This document shows, piece by piece, positions 33,306-48,560 of a stretch of 64,000 nt of DNA; position 1 is the first letter of the stretch, and the number at the start of each line of letters is the position of its first letter. Source of the DNA: Blasia pusilla (taxonomy: Eukaryota > Marchantiophyta > Marchantiopsida > Blasiales); the NCBI GenBank assembly GCA_050084515.1, contig CM114274.1:13826001-13890000 (forward strand), written 5' to 3'. The notes beneath the pieces were generated by a model, which searched no databases, was not told the DNA's origin, and saw only the letters and a list, made by a program, of their open reading frames with translations. Made by a program: the position numbers and the translations under genes.

Positions 33306-34609
33306 ACCACTACTACTGCTCGCACTACCCCGTTCTTCCGCACCCTGGAAGAACGCCGTGATGACAAACCCTGTCTCACCTGCTCAAGCACTCAGACTCA
33401 CCGAGAGTCTCCCACACGCCTCACTAGCTCACCTATGCTAACATCAATCCCGTGATGACATACCCGGCCTCACACACGCTCAACACTTGGGCTCACCATG
33501 AGCCTCCCAACTGACTCACCTAACCTAGCGACACTCTCTCGGGTCATACACATGACCCCTACTCGGCAAGCGCCGTATATCCACCGACATGCTACACATG
33601 AAAAGAATCTACACTCGTCACCATAACTGCACCCACCTAGCACCAACTACTACCCGATACCCATCACTCTCAATCACACACGACAAGTGCGGGAAAAGGG
33701 ACTCGAATGGGTAACCTGATCACGCTCTCCAACCTGCTGCACCGTCAACATGCACTCCTCCACATGATATGACAATCTCCGCTACACAACACTCTCCTCG
33801 ACCAACATGTCGATCCTCCCGTCAAGAGATGCGGACAACCCGTCGGCATCATGCACACTGCGCCTCCATCATCAACTCTCGCAACGCCCTTTCGCGCCCC
33901 AAAAGCATCATGTCACGCCCGCTGTCCAACTTGTCGGTCACTCACCACGTTGACATCCTCCCTGCCACCACGTTGTCCATGCGCAACCGCGTTCGCTGGA
34001 CCGACCTCGTCCGTCCTACCACATTTGCCCTGCCCCTACCACGTTGCCCATGTGCAACCACGTTGCCCCTACCACGTTGCCCTCCGGTCCGCATCCCTAT
34101 GGCTCCCTTGGGCTTTAAATGCGGGGAAAACAAAAAGGGGGGTCTGGCCCGCACCCCTATGGGCCTCCCCAACTTTTTGGGGAGAGAAATAATGAAGGGG
34201 GGGAGGGGCGCGTTTAGGGTTCGCGCTCGTCGCCGCCCATCCGCCGCCCGTCGGCTCCTGTCCCTCGCCCCTCGCCCCTCGCCGCCGCGCCCTAAACCTA
34301 GACCGGCTGTGACCTAGCTAGCCATCTTTACTTAACAGCCCCCCGACGGATGCAAGACCCAAACCTTCTTTTCTTCTCTTTCTCGACACCCTCACTCGCG
34401 TACACCCGACGCCTACTCCGTACTACACTTTGTTGCTGTCCCCAATCCCTGTGCACCAACAAAATCTGAGAAAAACAGACAACACTTCCGCCCACGGCCT
34501 TTTGAACAGAAAAATGAAAAACACCCGCAATACACGCGTCTCCTGGGACTCCCGACCAAGGCAACTCGCTTGCCTACCTGCAAACAACAAATTCCCACCA
34601 GCCCCCTAA
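33306..34609 (-). other. 5' untranslated/leader region of the retrotransposon, possibly with gag N-terminus
   Basis: No clear coding domain. It is GC-rich at 33950-34300. The long plus-strand frames here are shadows. Confidence 0.5.
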
Positions 34610-34623
34610 CATCTTTCTCATGT
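34610..34623 (-). promoter_or_regulatory. Putative self-complementary primer-binding site
   Basis: On the minus strand this reads ACATGAGAAAGATG, directly after A1. It is the exact complement of the CATCTTTCTCATGT that begins 31 bp downstream of the first T of the TATA box (34798-34785; also 25946-25933). No tRNA-like TGG start of a primer site is seen here. This matches the Tf1-type self-priming arrangement. Confidence 0.75.
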
Positions 34624-35103
34624 AAAAATAAAGAGTAGTAAAAACGGCACACCCGGCCTAAAACTCCACTCCTAAATCTACATCGGCATATCGAGCCTCG
34701 TCCACCCTGTGCTATCAAGGAATCCAGACGCTAGCACCCTAGTCCTAGCTCACACACATACAAGGGAGGTGCTCCAACGGCCCAACATGAGAAAGATGGC
34801 TTAGGAAAGCCATCTTCCTCTCTTATATAGGGTTGGGAAGAGCCAAAAGGCTCTTCCCCTAAAAATAGCCCTCCCCTTGGTAACCTGCGCGCACAAGTTA
34901 CCAGGGGCGGGTGACCTGGTCAACAAGTCACCCGGTCGTAAAAGACCTCAACATGAAAATTGTCAGAAACGACGTTCCTGACACAATGGACCTATCCTCA
35001 ACCTCATCCGACATTGTGGGACAAAGTTACGCTCAAGATAGTCCGCTGGCTCCTACGCCCTATCCACGATAGATGTCGGCCTGTCGGCTACTCAGATGTG
35101 ACA
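34624..35103 (-). repeat. Terminal repeat segment A1 (5' end, promoter)
   Basis: 480 bp, starting TGTCACATCTGAGTAGCC in element orientation. TATATAAG lies at 34829-34822. A perfect 10-bp inverted repeat (AAGATGGCTT, 4-base loop, AAGCCATCTT) lies at 34793-34816, between the TATA box and the predicted start site. The B segment that would complete an LTR is missing here and is found instead at the opposite end (B2). Confidence 0.92.
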
Positions 35104-35107
35104 CACT
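35104..35107. repeat. Target-site duplication CACT (right)
   Basis: Pairs with 25630-25633. Confidence 0.85.
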
Positions 35108-35700
35108 ACTTAGGTTGAAACCAATTAGAGGAGAATCCAAAAGTGACGTAGTTGAGAAGAATCCTCTATGAAATCCATTGTACTTATGCTCCACCATTAT
35201 TCTAGAGTCTACGATAGCAATTGCACATGCAGGGGATTCAGATTTAGTATCAATCTTATATATGCAGGAGTCATGTAGACGTTCACATTAGTACGTAGTT
35301 CACCCAAAGTGCATAAGTCGCAGGCATAAAAATGGTCTGGACGTGGAATTATATAATCTTTGAGGAAACCATTACATAATGCATACGGTGGATTTGCCTG
35401 ATTTTCCACTATGTACATCTTTGTCCAGGGGTTGTAGTATAGCACACATCCACAATAACCACAACACTGCATTTTCTTAACAGCTAATGAACACAAGGTA
35501 TGCCATTTTGAAAAGTAAGAATCAGCGGAAGGCCAATCCATGCAATAGGGTCTACATGCCACATTCTTAGAAAGGGAAACTCTAGTGCGTGCACGTTGGC
35601 TGAGGAGAGCTAATATTCCTCTTCTTGCACCAAGATTCTCCTTTGAGTCTCTTCTACTTGACCGTACTCTAGTTTTTTTATTGTGGATTCCTTGTCATCT
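35108..35700 (-). pseudogene. Helitron protein, 5' part
   Basis: The minus-strand frame upstream of the insertion reads towards the junction (IMVEHKYNGFHRGFFS near 35120-35190) and continues in the same frame into the left part once the element and one CACT are removed. A Cys-rich N-terminal segment (MQCCGYCGCVLYY; YACDLC) is at 35209-35562 in another frame. The start codon is not identified. Confidence 0.7.
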
Positions 35701-41105
<5,405 letters not shown>

Positions 41106-43533
41106 TCAATGACGTTCATGGGATCTCATAGAGAGGCTTATGAGTGAGGAAAGATATGGTGAAGGGTTGGTATAGCCAAGGTTGAAAAGGTCCGAAAGCA
41201 GAGGTGTGAGAGGCACAGAGTGAGCCCGTCAGGAGCAGAGTAGCGACACGCGAGGAGAGGATTCCCAAGGACTCAAATTGCCGTTCTATGTAAGATCTGG
41301 AGGATAACTTGTAAAAATCTGAAATGGAAATTACAGATGTAGATAGGGCTGGGTCTCGTGGAGGTGTCGTTGGCACTAGTTACCGGACGACGCTTCTACA
41401 GCAACAACAGGATGTGTGAGGATTAGAGGGTTAGGAAATGCGCACTGCTAGGACGTCTATAGGAGAATTATCTCACACAATTCGTGGGTGGTAGTTGAGC
41501 TTATTCTTCCACCACCATCAGAAACAAAAATCTTGACTATGCACATGCTTACTTGAATTAGTAGCAAGAATGTCCATGATAATGGCTTGCACAAACAACA
41601 TTGCGCGGGCTGCGCCTTATCTTGCCACCTTTGAATTGATGAAAGTTAGTAAGAATACAAATAAGACGAGAGTAGCTTCCGATGGTGAAAATAGAAAACT
41701 TGACGTAAAACGCCGGGGCTTGCAGGGAGCGCACAAAAATCATAGAAGAAGCATTTGAGCGACCTCTCAACTAGAGGAACAACCAACAAAATGCAGCGAG
41801 CACTCAATGGAGGAAGAGGAATGTTAAAGGGGCCCGATAGTGCACAAACATGAATAAGTCGTTACAAACGGGGATCACTGCCAAAAGCGAAGTAGTTCGC
41901 GCCAAATCAAAAGATCGACACAGTAACAGCAGGAGGAGAGGAGAGCTGCAACCCGCGAGAAGAATGAAGAGAGATGGAAAGGAAAAGCTCATGCAGAGGA
42001 AGCCCTGAAACGCAACTGACACGAAAAACGCCAAAGCGGGAGATTGAAGGTTTAGTCCGAAGTCTGCCATTCTCGATATTTCCAACGCCCGAACGAATGA
42101 AAGAGCACTGCCGTCGACCCAAGCATGCCCGGTACGCACCACATTATGAAAGAGAAAAATATAAAAATATATGTATGTAGAAAAAGGATGGGAAACCCAT
42201 CACCAAACATGGAGGGGGGGCATGGAGACCCAAAAAATAGACATCAAGAGGCCGGAACCGGCCCCGACGAGAAAGAACTGGGCCCAAGAAAGAGAGGGGA
42301 TCGAGCGTGAGAGAATTGCAAACAAAAGACGGCTATCGTTTCCACACGAAGCGTCCGAGCGCAGCCGCAAGACATGTCCTAGGGTGCTCCGCAGCGAGAA
42401 GACGTAGTACTCGGAATGCCATTAGCCAGACGGCTACAAGGTGGCACCGCTGGATGCCACCTGCATCCGGAACGAGAAACAGCGACATGGAGCCGCCAAC
42501 GGCAAAAATTAATAACAAACGGCACTCGTAGAGGCCGTAATTAGGTGGGGTGGGGATGGACGGATCCCACGGGTGACCAAAGAAGTCTGGTGGAAGCGAA
42601 ATCCAATGGCAATCGGGGAAGACACGTGGTCGCCCATGTCGAGACGGACTCGGCGAGGCGCGGTGGAGTATCGACGGATGGAACCCCCGAAGACGAACAA
42701 ACAAACCAAGTGCCGATCGCCGTCCGAGGGATATGAAGGAACTTGACCCTGGTCAACGAAGCCCCTCCTCCCGCCCTGTCTCCAGACTCCAGAGTCCGGA
42801 CTCCGGACCAGAGTAGACGTTTATGCGAGGTGGAGGTTGGGTAGCGCGCGATCGATCGCATCCAGAGGAGGAAGTAAGAAGTGCGGGCGTAGGCTAACTA
42901 ACCCAACCGGTGGCACTCGAGATCATGACCGACCGCGGTCGCCTAAACCCTTCCCCGTCTCGCGAGTCCCGAGTCCCGCCACGGAGAAGAGACGAGAGAC
43001 GGTATAGACGCGGTGGATGGAGGTTTAAGGACTTGGGCGTCCGTCGAGGCCGGAGAGAGAAGGTACGGGGGGGCGATCGGCCAGTGGTGTTGTCACAGAG
43101 GGGAGGGGCAGGTGGCAGTGTGCATGGCTTGCGTGCACCGAATTCTCAGAGCCGCGTCGCATGAGAGCAGATAAATGCCCCCTTGTCACTCATTCCTTGT
43201 GCTGCTAGCTCGGATGTATTGCGATCTCACGACGGTCTCTCTGCCATCGATCGTCACCTGCACGCTGCGAGAATCGAGAATCCCCAAGCGTCTGCGAATT
43301 GCACGGAGGACCGATTGCGTGGGTTTAGTAATCCCCGCCCTGAGAATATTTGCGGAGGTGAGGAGAGCGAGAGAGAGAGAAATCACGAAGTCGTGCATCT
43401 TGTCGTGTACCGAATTTTGAGCTCAGAGCTTGGAAATTGCGCGCGGGATGAGATAGAATTCATGGGGCAGTGCTCGTTGTAGCTCCGAGGCCATCCTGTT
43501 TCCGGTCTGGAAGGTAGACGTACAGGAAGACAC

Positions 43534-43538
<5 letters not shown>
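41106..43538. other. Unassigned region upstream of the TolB-like gene
   Basis: No gene is recognised. The interval 42170-42240 carries ATGGG-AAACCCATCACC...GGGGGGCATGGAGA. It resembles the 3' tail of the non-LTR element at 61408-61480 and may be a further 3' fragment. 42900-43150 is GC-rich. Confidence 0.45.
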
Positions 43539-43569
<31 letters not shown>

Positions 43570-43575
43570 AGGAAA
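43539..43575 (+). promoter_or_regulatory. GA-rich tract in the likely 5' leader of the TolB-like gene
   Basis: A (GA)n run with G-rich interruptions ends about 20 bp before the ATG at 43596. GA/CT tracts are common in plant core promoters and leaders; regulation is not shown. Confidence 0.5.
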
Positions 43576-43595
43576 TTGAGGAGACGGGAGGATAG

Positions 43596-46536
43596 ATGTG
43601 GAGATGGGGTGTGGTGCTGCTGTGGTGCGGAAGCGTGTGGGGTGTAGTGGTGGGAGTGGAAGGGATGGCGGATGTGGCGGTGGATAGGAAACTCGAGGGG
43701 ACGATTGCGTTCGCTACAGTAGGGCGGGCGAAATATGCGTTCGATGTGTACGCCCTTTCCTTGCCCGAGAACTTCACTGGGCGGGCTAGAGATCGGGTGC
43801 CCGTGGAAGAGCTCGAGGAGACGCGTCTTACGGACGGAGTATCCGTGAATTACAATGGCCAGCTCGTGCAAGGTAAAGAGAAAGCGGCGCTTATGCAGTG
43901 GGTGACGAGCAGGGCCGACTCTCCAGCAGCTGATTTACGACTACTGCAGGATGCCTTCGGTGAGTGTCCTGCTCAGTCTCAGACTTCCTCGTAGTTAGAA
44001 GGAAGCAAACCCTTCTTCGTGTACGGCCTCGAGGCTCTGTTTGCAGACCCTTCTTGGTCATGAAGACAGTTTGCCTGCTTGTCGTGACCAATGGCTCTCG
44101 TGCCTTTTCTCTGCATGCTTACAGACAATGCATGGATGCACTGGCCTGCCTTCAGAGTGTTGAAACGAGATTCCTCCAGTATCCCGTCGTGTCGAATCTT
44201 GCATGAGGGTTTGAATTCATCACGGAGGTCTCACCTTATGAATGCAGTAATCATCAGGGATGGTTCTGCATTGCATTGAATGGAATCGACTGAAGTGTTT
44301 CGGTGGGAAGATAGTTAGTCGCTCAAATCAACATCAACGAAATGTCTTGCGTTTGGATTGTGTATAACCCTAGTAAATTTACCAGCTGGAGTGGAATATA
44401 GTGAGGATCAGGAGTAGGTACGTGTGCCACATGATTTTCACATCCAAGTCTTTAAATGAGTGGGTCGCGTGAAAGAATCATCGTAAACTGTTTCTTCGAG
44501 CATTGGAACACAATTGAGAAGCTCATGAACTTTGTGATGTCTTCTATGCAGCAGCGAATACTGGAGAGTTGATGCTGTTCGTGTCCGAGAGAGACGGAAG
44601 GGCCCGTGTTGTCATCGACCTCTTCTTGAACGGGGCGAATCCTCAGGAAGGGTTTATCTCGGATTTTGAAAGCCGAGGCACTAGTGGAGGTGATAATGGA
44701 TTGTTGACGAAGGTTAAGCGTATGTTCAGCGATACTACCAAAAGCAGCCAAAGAAAGGGATGGAGAATTTTGAGAGAGACCAAGAAAGGTAGAAATGTTC
44801 TGCAGATGGAGTTGTCGCTGGGTTCTACTGGGCCATATCTCCACGACCGCCCACAAATGGGAGGCAGCAGAATTGTTTACGTGTCTACCGAACAGCCTCG
44901 TAAGGAGCTGCGGGAGAGCTGGACAGCTATTTACTCCACCGGCGTGGATTCTCGGGCTGATGTCCGTCTAACTCCAGCGGGGGTCAGTGACTTCAGTCCT
45001 TCCATCTCTCCATCCGGAGAATGGGTCTTGGCCGCATCTCTTCAAGAGAAAGGTTGGCAGGGAGAAATCCAAGAGCTGAACACCGACTTGTATGTGTTCA
45101 GCGCGAAGGACGGGTTACAACGGCGCCTCGTGACCCGAAATGCCGGTTGGCCATCTTGGGCGGATGATACCACTGCCTACTTCCATCGGAGAGCAGATGA
45201 TGGATGGTGGAGCATCTTTAAAGTCGCATTGCCCGAAGATTTTGATGCAAATGGTTTCGAGGAAGGTGATATTCATGTGGAGAGAGTGACTCCTCCTGGG
45301 ATCCATGCATTCACTCCGTCTGCCTCACAGACAGGAGAATGGATAGCCGTGGCGACTCGCAGACCAGAATCAAATTTTCGCCATGTGGAGCTCTTTGATC
45401 TACGTGCCAAGGCTTTCATCAAACTCACCGAGAAGATTTCTCCCAACGCTCATCACTACAACCCTGATGTTTCTTCTGGTTCAAGCAAGATAGTGTACCA
45501 TCGCTGCAGGGGAAGTTTTGGAGATTCGGCTTCTGTGTCCAGAATTCCTCGCCTGGAACCTTTGCAATCACCTGTTCCCAGGCTGGCCTTGTTGCGTGTG
45601 GATGGAACGTTCCCTAGCTTCTCTGCTGATGGATCTCTTATTGCCTACGTTTCGGATCAATCAGGTGAGAATGCAGGAGTGGTTGTTACTAATCTCGATG
45701 GAAAAGGGAAGTGGCGCATCTTCAATGGACCAGCTTTTGGCACCGCCTGGGACCACAAAAGGAAGGCCGTAGTTTACACAGCCCATGGGCGTGCATTTCA
45801 ATCCGAGGACAGCGAAGTTCATATCATCTCCATCTTCAATGCGGATGGAGAGCGTGAATCATACCACAGACAACTTACCAAGAATGGAACTTCCAACAAT
45901 GCTTTCCCATGGCCTTCGCCCGATGGGAAGCACCTGGTATTCAGATCGAGCCGAAGTGGTCACAAGAATCTTTACATTATGGATGCTGTTGATGGAGAAC
46001 GAGAAGGTTTGGTGCGTCTTACAAATGGTCGATGGACGGATACAATGGCCTGCTGGTCACCCACAGGTGAATGGATCGCCTTCGCATCTGACAGAGAAAA
46101 CCCTGGAGCAGGTCATTTTAGTATCTTCCTAGTCCATCCTAATGGAACTGGACTGCATAAAGTTCTAGGTGGTGAAGGACGAGTAAACCACCCACAGTTC
46201 AGTCCAGATGGCAAAAGTCTTGTTTTCGCAAGTGACTTTGCAGCTGTTTCTGCCGACCCCATTGGTGTGCCCAATCAGTTCCAGCCATATGGAGAAATCT
46301 ATATTTCCAGTCTTGATGGTTCTGATCCGGTGCGTCTCACTCACAATGGCTATGAGGATGGTACACCAGCTTGGGGACCTACATATATTGATGCCTCAGA
46401 TCTGGCTCAGGAAGGTGAAGATGGAGTCAAGTGTGACTTCGATGATGTGATGTGGCTAAGAACCAACAGTAGCAAGTTGAAGCTCCCAAGGCGGTGTGCT
46501 ACCAGGTCTTCAGCGAATTCTGGAGACCAAGAATAG
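43596..46536 (+). CDS. Secreted TolB/DPP6-N-terminal-like WD40-type beta-propeller protein
   Basis: Two exons: 43596-43959 and 44552-46536, donor TTCG|GTGAGT, acceptor TATGCAG|CAGC. The joined frame encodes 782 residues. The N-terminus (MWRWGVVLLWCGSVWGVVVG) is a good signal peptide. The body contains PD40 propeller blades, recognisable as S-x-D/S-G-x-W/L-(I/V)-A/F segments: SPSISPSGEWVLAAS (~270), TPSASQTGEWIAVATRR (~372), FSADGSLIAYVSDQSG (~474), PSPDGKHLVFRSSRSG (~573), WSPTGEWIAFASDREN (~621) and FSPDGKSLVFASDF (~667). Plant homologues are annotated as TolB-related or DPP6 N-terminal-domain-like; their biochemical role is not established. No peptidase catalytic domain follows the propeller. 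The frame is free of defects, so the gene is probably active. A candidate poly(A) signal AATAAA lies at about 46855. Confidence 0.93.
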
Positions 46537-47460
46537 AAGCTGGAGACACAACCTCGTCTGATTTTCAGCAGAAGATAACTATTGGTTTGGGTTTCTGCTT
46601 AGTGTTGTGAAGTTAAGTTGCCATTTCTGCTCAAAGAGATTCGCAGTAATCATCTTTGAAAAAGCTGCCTTTAGTCTTTTTGGAATTATTACTGCGGACT
46701 ACTTGTCGCTGAACTCTTGTAAATATGTAGCTACGTATCTCATAGCTGGAGACAGCATGACAGAAGTATCTACAACGGATGAGGTCTTCTGTTTCGGCTG
46801 AAGGTCCATATAGAAAGGGATGAAGAGAAAACTCTGCACTTGTTTCTTGTTGTAATAAAAGAAACGTCGCTTTAGGTGATCTTTTCTAGGATGAGTGTCT
46901 GTGGCCTTTGTTCGGATGGTGGTTGTAACAAAGTTCGACTTTGGGGAGGTTTCTTTATAATGAGGAGTTTTCGCAGTCCGCATCCAAAAATGGAAATATC
47001 CTCCACTGCCAGGCAGTGGAAAAAACGTACTGTTTGGATTTGTGCCCTTAAAAACATGTAGCAGCCAGCTTAAATGAAATCTTGACGATTGGTAGGGGCT
47101 CAAGTCAGAGCTTGCAAAAGTGAATGGATGGAAAGGTGTATAGTGCCCATCAAGAAATCAAGTGCTCCCTCCAATCTTGTACACTTGGGCTCCGGTCCCT
47201 TTGTGGGTACTGTGGGCTGGATCTGCGGTCCTAGTACGTAGTGTTATGGGATGATTGGATTTCATCTCCTGTTCCTTGTCTCAGATGTCTGCATATGTGT
47301 ACCATCTGATCTTTTGGAGAGTGAGGTGTTCAATAGTTTTGAGAGAGAACAATGAGGAGAATAGGGCCTTAACTATATCTCTATTTTCTGAAAACTTGTA
47401 GCAGGAGAATCTGAATGTTTCCTTGCCTCTTTTTGTAACCAGATAGTTCTAAACTTGCAT

Positions 47461-47632
47461 AATTCCTGTGCTAAAATATGTGGGTTGTGTGATGAAGAAA
47501 TTGGTCGGATTAGGGACGTCTTTCAACTGGTTTGTGCCAAATTCCTGTGCTAAAATATGTGGGTTGTGTGATGAAGAAATTGGTCGGATTAGGTACGTCT
47601 TTCACCTGGTTTGTGCCAAAGGCACAAACCAG
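47461..47632. repeat. 79-bp tandem duplication ending in a perfect hairpin
   Basis: AATTCCTGTGCTAAAATATG starts at 47461 and 47540, with two mismatches between the units. The second unit ends in CTGGTTTGTGCC-AAA-GGCACAAACCAG (47606-47632), a perfect 12-bp stem. Confidence 0.9.
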
Positions 47633-48560
47633 CAACTTTGAGGGTTAGAAGAATACCGCAAATTATTGAACAACAATAACATTAGTAATAAATTTTGATT
47701 TCAATATTATTATTAATACGTTCTAGCAAGGTACGAGAGTAGGGCAAGGTCAAAATGACTTTCAAACGCAGCAGCTTGCAAAAAGATGGATACACATCTG
47801 AAGCGTTACAGTCCATATGGAAATCATGCCGTTAACCAAAGTCTAAACTGCCTATCACACATATGTGTGGCATGATATCAGATACGTTATGTTCTTTTAT
47901 TAGTTGCGTAATTTTAATCCAGTCTCCTCCTTAGAAAGCCTAAAAAAAAAGAGTTAATAAAATTTATTTTAAATTATGCTTAAATAACAAAATCATACTT
48001 AATTTTAAAATTTAAATAATTTTTTTTAATCTTAAAAAAAGAAGAAAATGTCATTTTGAAATAATAATTATAAAATAATCATCTCTTAAATAACTTCACT
48101 CTATCGGTAAAAGCTCGGCAAGAACTATTCTCCGTCTTTCAATCTACCCACCAAAATAACATTTATTAATCAAAATCTTACTAAATTTTAATTAAAAAAA
48201 TCATTTTCAATTCAAACTTACTTTTCCTATCCCAAATAATCATATGTAAATTGATACGATTATTTTTTAAAATAATTATGTAATTATTTAAAAATTTAGA
48301 TATAATTCTTATTTTTTAATTTAGAAAAAAAAATACTGCACTCTTCTTAGTACAATCTTTGGTTTTCCCATTAGAAAAGTTAGTGTGTAATTCCGCAACT
48401 ATCAATGTTTGGTATCTCCTATCACTCTTTCCACAATGGATTTTAATTTTCCTTCCAAAAGATGATGGGATTGGTCATCAAGAAATCTCCATACATATTC
48501 AACATTTTTTATCTCGGGATTGGAAGAATCTTCAAAATGAGCATGTACTTCGAGCATAGG
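47633..48560. other. AT-rich intergenic island
   Basis: Strongly AT-rich, especially 47930-48350, with runs of A and T. There is no coding signal. Confidence 0.7.

Larger units (their letters stand above)
25634..35103 (-). mobile_element. Ty3/gypsy-class retrotransposon with DNA methyltransferase, PHD finger and split terminal repeats
   Basis: The element is 9,470 bp, begins TG and ends CA on the + strand, and has CACT on both sides. In its own (minus) orientation it reads A1 (35103-34624), primer-binding site, gag, knuckle, protease-like region, cytosine-5 methyltransferase, reverse transcriptase, RNase H, integrase, PHD finger, purine tract, B1 (26390-26254), GC, A2 (26251-25772), B2 (25770-25634). 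A1 and A2 differ at roughly 20 of 480 positions and B1 and B2 at about 6 of 137, so this is an ageing insertion. Gag to RT lies largely in one frame apart from point defects, which suggests a single original polyprotein as in Tf1-like elements. The many in-frame stops and several frameshifts make it non-autonomous now. Confidence 0.9.

Noticed and set aside
25634-35103. Classification as a DIRS/PAT/Ngaro element because of the split repeats
   Set aside because: There is no tyrosine recombinase; HHCC and DDE integrase motifs and a 4-bp duplication are present.
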